Assembly: GCA_964429355.1 (NCBI GenBank)
Contig: CAYSCH010000361.1
Location: 1-9,661, forward strand
From: JAAYAY01 sp964429355
GTDB taxonomy: Bacteria; Planctomycetota; Planctomycetia; Pirellulales; Thermoguttaceae
Reading direction: 5' to 3'
DNA length: 9,661 bases
A program made the translations under genes and the position numbers. The notes beneath the pieces are model-generated. The model was given only the letters and a program-made list of their open reading frames with translations, did not search any database and was not told where the DNA came from. Positions 1-7,283 of the stretch are shown here, one piece after another (position 1 is the stretch's first letter; each line of letters starts with the position of its first letter).

Positions 1-456
1 GTCCTCCCCTACGGTGCGCCGGCCGAATCCCTGACGGGAATGTTCTATCGGCGTTCTGAAGTGACCTTTGCGGACGTGGTGGACGGCACCACGAATACGC
101 TGATGGCCAGCGAGGGCATAATCCGCGGCAAGAACCCGACCGACACGTGGGGAGATCCCGGAGGATACTGGGGTGGTGCCCCCCACGGCGGCTTTGGATT
201 CACGACGATGGAACCGCCAAACAGTCCGCTTCCCGATCGTGTGTACAGCTGCAAGAGCACCACGTGGACGCAGGCCCCCTGCCTGAGTACAGCCTCCGCG
301 GCCGATCACGTGAACTTTGCCCGCAGCTATCATCCGGGTGGTGCCGTTTTTGTGCTGGGCGACGGATCGGTCCGTTTCATCTCGGAAACCATCAACCTCG
401 CCACCTACCGCGCCCTTGGCACTCGAAGGCTGGGGGAAGTGCTTGGCGACTTCTGA
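1..456 (+). CDS. DUF1559 family pseudopilin-like protein, C-terminal part (5' end outside window)
   Basis: The reading frame is open from base 1 to the TGA at 454-456, giving about 151 residues of a longer protein. Two hallmarks of the planctomycete DUF1559 family are visible: a 'DGTTNTLMASEG' segment (about bases 82-117), and the C-terminal H-X9-DG motif with its His codon at 331-333 and Asp-Gly at 361-366. The motif is followed by the usual short tail after 'FISETI'. Family members normally start with a type IV pilin-like methylation signal and helix and run to about 300-400 residues, so more than half is missing here. They are thought to be envelope or pseudopilus-like proteins, and their precise role is unknown. 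The ATG at 40 is internal; residues encoded before it continue the domain, so it is not the real start. A small lipoprotein gene follows 206 bp downstream. Confidence 0.9.
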   Translation, partial: VLPYGAPAESLTGMFYRRSEVTFADVVDGTTNTLMASEGIIRGKNPTDTWGDPGGYWGGAPHGGFGFTTMEPPNSPLPDRVYSCKSTTWTQAPCLSTASAADHVNFARSYHPGGAVFVLGDGSVRFISETINLATYRALGTRRLGEVLGDF

Positions 457-662
457 GCAATCGCATCGGGAGTCTGTGCCATGAGCAATCGTGCCGGATG
501 TCACCGGAGATTGAGAGCGGAGCATACTAAGTTCACTGGAATGTCGACGTAGTGCTCGCCGCAGCAGTGACAATCGTTTCTCTTGGTAACAAAAACGACA
601 GGAACTCGACTTGGCCGCGGCGAAGCGGTCCGTCTCGACTCGTCTGGAGGTTGACGACTCAC

Positions 663-1064
663 ATGAAAAGCCTTTGCACATTCGCTGTCTTTGCGTGCGC
701 TATGGTCCTGCTTGTTGGCTGCGCACCGACTGGTCCGGAAACCCAGGCGGTGACAGGAACGGTCACCTTCGATGGAGAGCCGGTTGCCGACGGTGCCATC
801 ACGTTCCGCGATGCTGCCGGGCAGAGCAAGAGTTACGGCGGCCCGATCACGAACGGGAAGTACGCATTCGAATCGTCGCCTGGCAGCAAGAAAGTCGAGA
901 TTTCCGCCATGCGGGATGTCCCCGGCAAGATGGACACCTCCAACCCGGGCGTGGAGGTTCCTCTCCGGGAGCAGTACATTCCGAAGCAGTACAACGAAGA
1001 ATCGACTCTGACTGCTGAAGTATCGGGTTCAGACCCGATCGATTTCGCGCTGACGAGCAAGTAG
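663..1064 (+). CDS. small lipoprotein with carboxypeptidase-regulatory-like (transthyretin-type) domain
   Basis: This encodes a 133-residue protein. The ATG at 663 was chosen because it opens a classic lipoprotein signal: Lys2, a hydrophobic stretch from about residue 4 to 18, and the lipobox L17-V18-G19-C20. A GGAGG at 646-650 lies 12 bases upstream, slightly far but usable. The frame stays open up to 552, but that extension adds non-signal residues and would bury the signal peptide. After the lipidated cysteine, residues about 28-70 read 'VTGTVTFDGEPVADGAITF', the beta-sandwich start seen in planctomycete carboxypeptidase-regulatory-like proteins; the C-terminus ends 'PIDFALTSK'. It is predicted to be membrane-anchored on the outer side of a membrane. 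Small lipoproteins of this type often sit next to DUF1559 genes in planctomycetes, as here. Their function is unknown. A strong terminator follows 23 bp after the stop. Confidence 0.85.
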   Translation: MKSLCTFAVFACAMVLLVGCAPTGPETQAVTGTVTFDGEPVADGAITFRDAAGQSKSYGGPITNGKYAFESSPGSKKVEISAMRDVPGKMDTSNPGVEVPLREQYIPKQYNEESTLTAEVSGSDPIDFALTSK

Positions 1065-1087
1065 TTGTAAGGCCCCCCAGGAATGAG

Positions 1088-1118
1088 AAAGACGCCTGCC
1101 CCTTGGGCAGGCGTCTTT
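1088..1118 (+). terminator. intrinsic terminator after the lipoprotein gene
   Basis: A perfect 13-bp stem (1088-1100 with 1106-1118, AAAGACGCCTGCC and its complement) closes a CCTTG loop, with one further possible C-G pair inside. The stem is GC-rich at the top and followed by GTTTT at 1119-1123. It lies 23 bp past the stop at 1064. The A-rich left foot gives a weaker T-run when read on the minus strand, but no minus-strand gene ends nearby. Confidence 0.9.
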
Positions 1119-1142
1119 GTTTTCGGCACGTCCGGGTTGAAG

Positions 1143-1173
1143 TCCGAACTCCTGTTGAATTGTGTTCGGAGTT
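1143..1173. repeat. inverted repeat with two overlapping pairing registers
   Basis: TCCGAAC at 1143-1149 is the perfect complement of GTTCGGA at 1164-1170. In a shifted register AACTCC at 1147-1152 is the perfect complement of GGAGTT at 1168-1173. The two stems share bases and exclude each other. The element lies 249 bp before the start of the TPR gene. It could be an operator, a structured leader or chance; nothing else in the sequence decides between these. Confidence 0.35.
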
Positions 1174-1408
1174 GCTCCACTCTAGAATGGCGTGTGCAGT
1201 ACTTGCTGGTTTCGTGAAGGCGAATCCTGTCTGTCTTTTCCGTTCGTGATACACCCGCGTTGATTAGCCGTTGCCGGACAATAAGTTACCGATTTCGAGG
1301 AACAGCGTGAGCCATTCGGTACGACAGAACCGGAGGACTTGCGCCCTGGCGTTAACTTTCAATTCGGTAGTCGATTGTTTTGCAGCGTGTTATTCCCTGG
1401 TCTGGCGC

Positions 1409-1414
1409 AGGGAG
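1409..1414 (+). promoter_or_regulatory. ribosome binding site deciding the TPR gene start
   Basis: AGGGAG ends 7 bases before the ATG at 1422, which is ideal spacing. This favours 1422 over the in-frame TTG at 1380, which has no comparable site. Confidence 0.65.
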
Positions 1415-1421
1415 CAATGGC

Positions 1422-2861
1422 ATGGCCAATCGGAAAGCCACGTCGGATCGTCTCGCGGCCGAACATGTCTCACGTGCCGCGTGCCAACCTGACACTCGTC
1501 GTTCCAGGTACGTCAGGATTGCCGGTGCCACTACGGCCGGTTTCCTTGCGGTCCTTTTCATCGTGGTTACTCTCACTTCTCGGGAAAAAGCCCCGACGGA
1601 CCCCTCGGGGGTTCCAGTCGCCACGTCGCAGCGACCGGCGCTCGTTCTCTCGACGGTTCCGGCCAACGCCACCATCGAGCAGTTGCACGAGGAGGCGCGC
1701 CGTGCGGCGGGCGAACTCCTTTCGAGATTCCCCCAGTCGTCGGAAGCCCACCAGATCATGGCACTGCTGGAGAAATCGCTCCGCCAAACCGACGAAGCGG
1801 CGGTGTATTGGCAGAAGTCGGTAGAACTGGCTCCGGCGGACCCTCGTGCACGTGCCGGACTAGCCCTCGTCTATCTGGACCAGGGAGAGGATCGTTTGGC
1901 TGCCGACACGCTCGAGGAGGCAATTGCTGTCGGGTGCTCGTCGCCGGAAGTGTACGAAACCCTGGCCACTGCTCTGATTCGATTGGGGAGCTTCGATCGG
2001 GCCGTTGCGATTCTTGGTGAAGGGCTGGTGCTTTTTCCGAGATCTTCCAGGAGCTGGTTGTTGCTCGGCCAGGCGCAGATCCAACAGAACGATCTCGAAC
2101 AAGCCGAACAATCCCTGAAGAAAGCCATCGAACTGACCCCCGACTACACCGACGCCCACTACACTCTGTCGTCCGTCTGCACGCGTCGAGGGGATCGCGA
2201 GGCCGGAATCGCCCACCGCAAGCGGTTCGCCGAACTCAAGGCCCGGGATCGCCAGATGGAGGATCGCCTGGCACTGGCGCCCGATATCGAGATGGTGAGG
2301 CAGCGGACTGCGGCCACGTTGTGTGGAGCGGGAAGCGTCTACCTCTGCCATGGCGATCCGTCGGAAGCCGAATGTCTCCTGTTGCGCGCGGCCGCCATTG
2401 CTCCCGGACTCCCCGAGCCCTACAGAGTTCTCGCTTCTCTCTACCGAGCGCAGGACAGAATTCCAGACGCCATCACCGTCCAGCGACGGCTGGTCCGGAT
2501 CGAACCGCAGAACGTTCTCAATCACGTGAACCTGGCGAACCTGGTCGTTCGGAGCGGAGATCTCCCCGAGGCTGAAGAGATTCTTCAACAAGCGCTAGAT
2601 AATCACCCGGAAACGGCCATTGTGTACTCATGTTTCGCCCAGCTCTGCATGAAGACGGGTAAACCCCAACAAGCCCGTGCCCTTGCACAAGGATGGCTTC
2701 GTCTCGAACCGACACCGGCCGGTTACTTGCTTCTGGCCGCTGCCTGCCGGCAACTGAACGACCCCGTCGGATCGGAAAACGCCTTGAAGGACATGCGTCG
2801 ACTGGCATCGAGGGATGGGCGGCAGTCGCCGATGGGACCAGGACAAGACCCTTCCAGATAA
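1422..2861 (+). CDS. membrane-anchored tetratricopeptide repeat (TPR) protein
   Basis: This encodes a 479-residue protein. The N-terminus is short and basic, with an RRSR stretch at 26-29, followed by a single hydrophobic helix at residues about 33-52. That suggests an N-in inner-membrane anchor with the rest in the periplasm. Most of the remainder is TPR: successive helical pairs with the family pattern of small and aromatic residues, for example 'AAVYWQKSVELAPADPRARAGLALVYLDQG' split over two helices near residues 115-145, then further units to about 235. A second set of repeats covers about 290-450. TPR arrays are protein-binding scaffolds; no catalytic domain is visible. The C-terminal tail (about 20 residues) is polar and likely disordered. 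It is the first gene of a tightly spaced run, and its stop is only 17 bp from the UnbV-type gene, so the two proteins probably act together. The partner and substrate are unknown. Confidence 0.87.
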   Translation: MANRKATSDRLAAEHVSRAACQPDTRRSRYVRIAGATTAGFLAVLFIVVTLTSREKAPTDPSGVPVATSQRPALVLSTVPANATIEQLHEEARRAAGELLSRFPQSSEAHQIMALLEKSLRQTDEAAVYWQKSVELAPADPRARAGLALVYLDQGEDRLAADTLEEAIAVGCSSPEVYETLATALIRLGSFDRAVAILGEGLVLFPRSSRSWLLLGQAQIQQNDLEQAEQSLKKAIELTPDYTDAHYTLSSVCTRRGDREAGIAHRKRFAELKARDRQMEDRLALAPDIEMVRQRTAATLCGAGSVYLCHGDPSEAECLLLRAAAIAPGLPEPYRVLASLYRAQDRIPDAITVQRRLVRIEPQNVLNHVNLANLVVRSGDLPEAEEILQQALDNHPETAIVYSCFAQLCMKTGKPQQARALAQGWLRLEPTPAGYLLLAAACRQLNDPVGSENALKDMRRLASRDGRQSPMGPGQDPSR

Positions 2862-2878
2862 GCGCATTATCGCCTGCC

Positions 2879-4567
2879 ATGCACATACCCATCGCACTTG
2901 CCTCGTTCTGCGTGATCCTGTTCGGCGTCGCTGGCAGCGAATCGTCGGAGCCTCTCGACGATTGCCGGATCCGGCTCTGCGATGCCACGGCATCTTCCGG
3001 AATCACCTTTCGGCACAGTCACGGAGGCAGCGGCCAACGCTACATCATGGAGGCTGTGTCAGCAGGTCTGGCGCTGTTCGACTACGATCGCGATGGTTTG
3101 GTCGACATCTATTTTCTCAACGGCGCGCCACTCAAAGGAAGTACCTTCAAGACTCCACTCAAGAATGCCCTCTACCGCAACAATGGCGACTGGACCTTCA
3201 CGGACGTCACCGACGCCGCGGGAGTCGGTGATACCGGCTACGGCTTGGGGGTGACGGTGGGAGACTACGACAACGACGGCGATTCCGACCTCTATCTCAA
3301 TAATTTCGGCCCAAACATCCTGTATCGCAACAATGGAGATGGTACCTTCACCGACGTGACGCAAGCGGCGGGTGTGGGGCGAGGCAACAAGGTGGGTGCG
3401 GGAACTTGCCTCCTGGACATTGAGAATGACGGCGACCTCGACCTCTATGTGGCGAATTACGTGGTCTTCAGCTACGACACCCATGTTCCGATCACCGTGG
3501 ATGGCTATCGCTGGCACGTTGGTCCGAGGGCCTATCCCCCCGAGAAAGACAATCTCTTCCGCAACAATGGCGACGGTACCTTCACCGATGTGACGGAACA
3601 GTCGGGAATCGGGGCGGTTGCTGGAACCGGAATGGGGATGGTGGCAGGTGACTTTGACGACGACGGGGACAGCGACGTGTTCGTCTGCAACGACATCAAG
3701 GCGAATTTCCTGTTTCAGAACGACGGGAAGGGACACTTCGAGGAGATCGGCCTTTTTGCCGGAGTTGCCTACGACCTTTACGGTCGCGAGAATGCAAGCA
3801 TGGGCGTCGACTGTGGCGACTACAATAATGATGGCCGTCTCGACCTGTTCATGACCGATTATCAAGGAGAGCTTCCGGTGCTCTTCCGCAATCAGGGAGA
3901 ATGCTTCTTCGAAGATGTGACATTGGCCACCGGAGTGGGCCAAGGGTCTTTCCCTCATGTCAAATGGGGAACCGGCATGGTGGACTTCGACAACGACGGG
4001 GATCTGGACATTTTCATCGCTTGCGGCCATACCGACGAGAATGCCGATTATCGCGACGACAGCACGAAATACCGGGTCCGAAACGTCGTGATGATGAACA
4101 CCGGGAAAGGCAGGTTCGTTAACGTCTCGGACCGTTGCGGCGACGGAATGGACCCGGTTGAAAGCAGTCGTGGCGTTGGACTGGATGATCTGGATAACGA
4201 CGGAGACATCGACGCAGTGATCCTCAACGCGCAGGCGGGGCCCACGATCCTTCGCAACGAGTCAATCTCCTCCAATCACTGGCTCGATATTCAGCTGCTT
4301 GGCACAGTATCCAACCGTGACGCTGTCGGCGCTCGGGTGACTCTCGTGTCCGGCGACCTTACGCAGATCGCAGAAGTTCATGGTGGCCGCGGCTATCAGG
4401 GCTACCACGGTTCGCGCCTTCACTTCGGCCTGGGAGATCGCACGCGTATCGACCGCGTCCATGTCCGTTGGCCGGGAACGGATGGGGAGATATTTGAGGG
4501 GATCGAAATCGACCGGCTGGTAACCCTGACTCAGGGTAAAGGCAGCCAATTGCGCACAACAGACTGA
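2879..4567 (+). CDS. exported FG-GAP/VCBS repeat protein with ASPIC/UnbV domain (CRTAC1-like)
   Basis: This encodes a 562-residue protein. The ATG at 2879 begins a hydrophobic segment (residues 3-19) ending in AGS, a plausible signal peptide, although its n-region lacks Lys or Arg. Seven Asp-rich calcium-loop motifs follow: DYDRDG (residues 68-73), DYDNDGDSD, DIENDGDLD, DFDDDGDSD, DYNNDGRLD, DFDNDGDLD and DLDNDGDID. This fits a seven-bladed integrin-alpha-like propeller. The C-terminal part (about 465-555) is an ASPIC/UnbV domain, ending in the typical 'VHVRWPGTDGE' and 'TLTQGKG' strands. Family members are secreted or surface proteins common in planctomycetes and Verrucomicrobia; their biochemical role is unknown. 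There is no good Shine-Dalgarno site before 2879, so translation may be coupled to the TPR gene ending 17 bp upstream. The frame is open back to 2693, inside the TPR gene, but that extension has no signal and was not used. Confidence 0.93.
   Translation: MHIPIALASFCVILFGVAGSESSEPLDDCRIRLCDATASSGITFRHSHGGSGQRYIMEAVSAGLALFDYDRDGLVDIYFLNGAPLKGSTFKTPLKNALYRNNGDWTFTDVTDAAGVGDTGYGLGVTVGDYDNDGDSDLYLNNFGPNILYRNNGDGTFTDVTQAAGVGRGNKVGAGTCLLDIENDGDLDLYVANYVVFSYDTHVPITVDGYRWHVGPRAYPPEKDNLFRNNGDGTFTDVTEQSGIGAVAGTGMGMVAGDFDDDGDSDVFVCNDIKANFLFQNDGKGHFEEIGLFAGVAYDLYGRENASMGVDCGDYNNDGRLDLFMTDYQGELPVLFRNQGECFFEDVTLATGVGQGSFPHVKWGTGMVDFDNDGDLDIFIACGHTDENADYRDDSTKYRVRNVVMMNTGKGRFVNVSDRCGDGMDPVESSRGVGLDDLDNDGDIDAVILNAQAGPTILRNESISSNHWLDIQLLGTVSNRDAVGARVTLVSGDLTQIAEVHGGRGYQGYHGSRLHFGLGDRTRIDRVHVRWPGTDGEIFEGIEIDRLVTLTQGKGSQLRTTD
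3176..3595 (+). repeat. three near-identical 36-bp coding repeats inside the FG-GAP gene
   Basis: Copies at 3176-3211, 3326-3361 and 3560-3595 all encode 'RNNGD(G/W)TFTDVT'. They begin with the same CGCAACAATGG and differ at only a few positions, mostly third bases. The second and third copies are closest. Similarity at DNA level beyond what the protein needs suggests recent duplication or gene conversion between blades. Confidence 0.8.
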
Positions 4568-4594
4568 TCTGGATCAACGAGAGACACGAAATCC

Positions 4595-5761
4595 ATGCCA
4601 ATACACCGAGTCTCACAAGGCATGCCGGATAACACGATGCAAACCAGAAAACCAAGTGGCCTTCTTCTTTCGACGTTCCTGATCGCAGCCTCGTGCCTGC
4701 ACGTGTGCCCCCTCACTGCTCGCGCCCAGGAGGAAATGGCCGCGGAAATCGATCCGGCTACGCTCGATGCGTGGTCTGCCCCTTACCGGGGCTGGTACTA
4801 CTGGGACGAGCCGATCATTCCGGCCGATCCGAGAATACCGGGGCTGGAGGAGTTCAAGAGCACCGACTGTCCCACGGTGTATCAGCTTCCCGGTCAGAGT
4901 GATCGGTGGCTTATGAGTTTTATCGCCTTCAACGGCAAGGGCTACAACAGTTTCGTCGTCGAAAGCAACGACCTGATTCACTGGCAGAATCCTCGACTGG
5001 CCATGGGCTTTGGCCCCGAAGGCCAGTTCGATCACGGCGGCTGCGTGGTCGGGGCCTATCTGTACGAATCGTACGACATCAAGGCTCCTCGCGTTCTCAA
5101 GCCACGTGAGGCGAAGTTCTGGACCCTTTACGGATGCTATCCGCTCCAGGGCGGTTACGAACTGCGGCCGGGATACGAGGGCGTGGCGATCAGCGATGAC
5201 GGACTGGCTTGGCGCCGGGCAAAACCCTCCTATATCCTTTCGGTCCACGAGCCGGACGCAGGCGATTGGGAAAGGGACTGCATCTACCAGCCGTGGCTGG
5301 TAGAACACGCGGGCCGATTCTACAACTTCTACAACGCGGCCAACGGCGGGGTGGAGCAGGTCGGCCTGGCCACCTCCGACAATCTGGTCGACTGGACGCG
5401 GTACGCCGGCAACCCCGTCGTCCGCAACCGCCCCGGCGGCTACGACGAACAGTTTTGCTCGGACGGAAAGGTTTTCCGCGACGGCGACCACTGGACCATG
5501 TTCTATTTCGGGGTCGGCCGCGGCGGTGCCCATATCATGGTCGCCTTCTCCCGTGACCTGCTCCACTGGACTGCCCACGCCGAGCCGCTCTACAAGGCGG
5601 GGGGACATCCCGACGGCCTCGACCGCCAATACGCTCACAAGATCTCGCTGGTCCACAATCCGACCAACGATACCTTCTACATGTACTACTGCGCTACCGG
5701 CAACAAAGGTCGTTGTATCGGGCTCTTGACCAGCAGGCCCCTCGAGTCCACTTCGCCTTGA
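4595..5761 (+). CDS. exported five-bladed beta-propeller glycoside-hydrolase-like protein (GH43/GH32/GH130-type fold)
   Basis: This encodes 388 residues from ATG 4595; a GAGAGA at 4579-4584 lies 10 bases upstream. In-frame ATGs at 4622 and 4637 are alternatives. The one at 4637 gives the neatest signal peptide (Arg-Lys, then a hydrophobic core, then cleavage after A-R-A before QEE), so the start is uncertain by up to 14 residues. The mature protein shows the repeating blade pattern of GH43/32/130-type propellers: 'VESNDLIHWQNP', 'AISDDGLAWRRA', 'ATSDNLVDWTRYAGNPVV' and 'AFSRDLLHWTAHAEP'. Acidic residues that could form the active site are Asp91, Asp228, Glu285 and Asp290, but I cannot assign the catalytic pair or a numbered family. 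Substrate unknown; an agar- or carrageenan-type sugar, an arabinoside or a mannoside are all possible. The next gene is a sulfatase 16 bp downstream, which points to a sulfated or mixed glycan. A non-enzymatic sugar-binding propeller is the main alternative. Confidence 0.8.
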   Translation: MPIHRVSQGMPDNTMQTRKPSGLLLSTFLIAASCLHVCPLTARAQEEMAAEIDPATLDAWSAPYRGWYYWDEPIIPADPRIPGLEEFKSTDCPTVYQLPGQSDRWLMSFIAFNGKGYNSFVVESNDLIHWQNPRLAMGFGPEGQFDHGGCVVGAYLYESYDIKAPRVLKPREAKFWTLYGCYPLQGGYELRPGYEGVAISDDGLAWRRAKPSYILSVHEPDAGDWERDCIYQPWLVEHAGRFYNFYNAANGGVEQVGLATSDNLVDWTRYAGNPVVRNRPGGYDEQFCSDGKVFRDGDHWTMFYFGVGRGGAHIMVAFSRDLLHWTAHAEPLYKAGGHPDGLDRQYAHKISLVHNPTNDTFYMYYCATGNKGRCIGLLTSRPLESTSP

Positions 5762-5768
5762 GAAGGAG
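5762..5768 (+). promoter_or_regulatory. ribosome binding site of the sulfatase gene
   Basis: GAAGGAG begins on the base directly after the stop of the preceding gene (TGA at 5759-5761) and lies 9 bases before the ATG at 5778. This supports both the start and translation from a shared transcript. Confidence 0.8.
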
Positions 5769-5777
5769 CGGCGATTC

Positions 5778-7283
5778 ATGCCCAATTGCCCGCCCGTCGC
5801 AGGCCTGCTCGCAATCCTGATGCTCCTCGGGGCTCGTGTTGCCCCCGCTGGGGAAGAACCGGCCAGGCCCGATATCCTCCTGATCATGCCCGATCAGATG
5901 CGCGGCGATTGTCTGTCGATCCTCGGGCACGGGGCCGTCCGGACTCCCAACTTCGATCGGCTGGCCCAGCAGGGAGTCCTCTTCCGACGGGCCTACTCCA
6001 CCGTCCCTTCCTGCATTCCCGCACGTTATGCCCTCATGACCGGGCTCTTTCCGCAGACCAGCGGCGTGGTGGGGTTTAAACAGAAGCCGATCGATTGCCC
6101 GACGATGCCCCGACTTCTGCGCGACGCGGGTTACCGAACGGTGCTCGTGGGCCGCGAGATGCACCAGATTGCCGACGCTTCGGCGCTGGGATACGAAACG
6201 GCTGTTCTCGGCTCCACTTATGTCTCCGACGACCAGTACGCGGCCGACTTGAAGCAGGCGGTGCCCGAGATCGCCGACTTCCGCAAGTGGGTGGAACAAA
6301 CCTTGGGGCTTTCCTACAACCACTGGCAGGCGACGGCGTGGCCGCTCGACGACGAGCTCCATCCCAGCGCCTGGATCGTCGGCCAGTCCCGCAAGATCGT
6401 TGCGGAGGCCGCCGCAGAACGCCCCCTGTTCCTTACCGCCTCGTTCTATGCGCCCCACCCGCCGCTCTTCCCACCCAGGAAGTATTTTGATGACTACCTG
6501 GCAGAAGACCTCCCCTCACCGGCCTACGGCGATTGGGTGGATTGGAGCTTGCTGACTCCCAAGGGTAGCGACGGCGGCCATCGGGTGCTGTTGGAGGGAG
6601 AGACGCTCCGCAAGGCTCAGGCCGGCTACTTCGGATTGATCGAACACATCGACAATCGGGTCGCACCGCTGATCGAGGAGTTTCAGGCGAGAAGCCGGAA
6701 GGCGGGCCGGCCGTGGCTCGTCGTTCTCACCACCGATCACGGGGAGATGTTGGGGGACCATGGCTACTTCCGCAAGTGCGAACCGTTCGAGGGCTCGGCC
6801 AACATTCCGCTGATCGTCTGCGGCTCGGCCGAGTTGGGCTTCACGCCGGGAGGTCGCTGCTTCCAGCCGGTTGCGCTCGAAGACTTGCTTCCAACGCTGG
6901 TGGAGCTGGCCGGTGCCGAGTGCCCCAAGGTGGATGGCGTCAGCCTGGTTCCCACACTGCAGGGCCGCGAGGCCGAGATCCGGCCGTGGCTCCACTTCGA
7001 ACATGCCAACTGCTACAGCAAGGCCCAGGCGTTTCACGCCCTGACCGACGGCCATTTCAAGTACATCTGGCGTCCACTGGACGGCCGCGAGCATCTCTTC
7101 GATCTCGACGCCGACCCCCAGGAAGATCGCGACATGGCGGCCGACCCGGTGGCACAGGATCTCCTGGTCAACTGGCGCAAACGGCTCATCGAGCGGCTGG
7201 CCACTCGCCCCGAAGGTTTTTCGGACGGCCAGCATCTGATCCCCGGCCGCCCCTATCCGCCACGGAATGGGGGCGTTCGGTAG
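5778..7283 (+). CDS. exported type I (formylglycine-dependent) sulfatase
   Basis: This encodes a 501-residue protein, a normal length for the family. A signal peptide covers about residues 1-24 (hydrophobic 7-19, ending APA-G). The alkaline-phosphatase-fold sulfatase core starts at 'DILLIMPDQMRGD', where Asp39-Gln40 form the first metal site. The signature C-x-P-x-R-x4-T-G is intact (C79-I-P-A-R83, T88-G89); Cys79 would be converted to formylglycine by a maturase not seen here. The second metal-site segment is T-D320-H321-G-E-M-L-G-D-H-G, followed by Lys333 and 'FEGSANIPLIV'. The C-terminal part has the usual 'HLFDLDADPQEDRDMA' strand. It should cleave sulfate esters, by position probably from the glycan handled by the gene upstream. 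The MLGDHG...FEGS arrangement resembles choline-sulfatase/iduronate-2-sulfatase-like members. Phosphonate monoester hydrolases share the CxPxR motif, so sulfatase activity is likely but not proven. Confidence 0.93.
   Translation: MPNCPPVAGLLAILMLLGARVAPAGEEPARPDILLIMPDQMRGDCLSILGHGAVRTPNFDRLAQQGVLFRRAYSTVPSCIPARYALMTGLFPQTSGVVGFKQKPIDCPTMPRLLRDAGYRTVLVGREMHQIADASALGYETAVLGSTYVSDDQYAADLKQAVPEIADFRKWVEQTLGLSYNHWQATAWPLDDELHPSAWIVGQSRKIVAEAAAERPLFLTASFYAPHPPLFPPRKYFDDYLAEDLPSPAYGDWVDWSLLTPKGSDGGHRVLLEGETLRKAQAGYFGLIEHIDNRVAPLIEEFQARSRKAGRPWLVVLTTDHGEMLGDHGYFRKCEPFEGSANIPLIVCGSAELGFTPGGRCFQPVALEDLLPTLVELAGAECPKVDGVSLVPTLQGREAEIRPWLHFEHANCYSKAQAFHALTDGHFKYIWRPLDGREHLFDLDADPQEDRDMAADPVAQDLLVNWRKRLIERLATRPEGFSDGQHLIPGRPYPPRNGGVR

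Larger units (their letters stand above)
1119..1421. other. gene-free upstream region of the TPR gene
   Basis: No credible coding sequence is seen between the terminator and the TPR gene. The region should hold the promoter of the downstream four-gene run, but no sigma-70-type -35/-10 pair with 16-18 bp spacing stands out. Candidates such as TTGATT at 1260-1265 have badly spaced or poor partners. The one structured element is an inverted repeat at 1143-1173, listed separately. Planctomycete promoter consensus is poorly defined, so absence of a match means little. Confidence 0.6.

Noticed and set aside
1260..1283. Possible promoter TTGATT with ACAATA
   Set aside because: The spacing is only 12 bp, too short for a sigma-70-type promoter.
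1380..1421. TTG at 1380 as the TPR start
   Set aside because: The ATG at 1422 has an AGGGAG site at ideal spacing; the TTG does not.
2693..2878. N-terminal extension of the FG-GAP frame into the TPR gene
   Set aside because: It would overlap the TPR gene by 169 bp and bury the hydrophobic signal segment; the extension itself is low-complexity out-of-frame sequence.
3059..4030. Minus-strand open frame of 323 codons opposite the FG-GAP gene
   Set aside because: Its Val/Ile/His-rich repeats are the antisense of the Asp/Asn-rich calcium loops; it is a shadow.
4613..5887. Minus-strand open frame of 424 codons opposite the glycosidase-like gene
   Set aside because: It mirrors the codon pattern of the plus-strand gene in GC-rich DNA, has no recognisable domain, and the plus-strand product has a clear fold and signal peptide.
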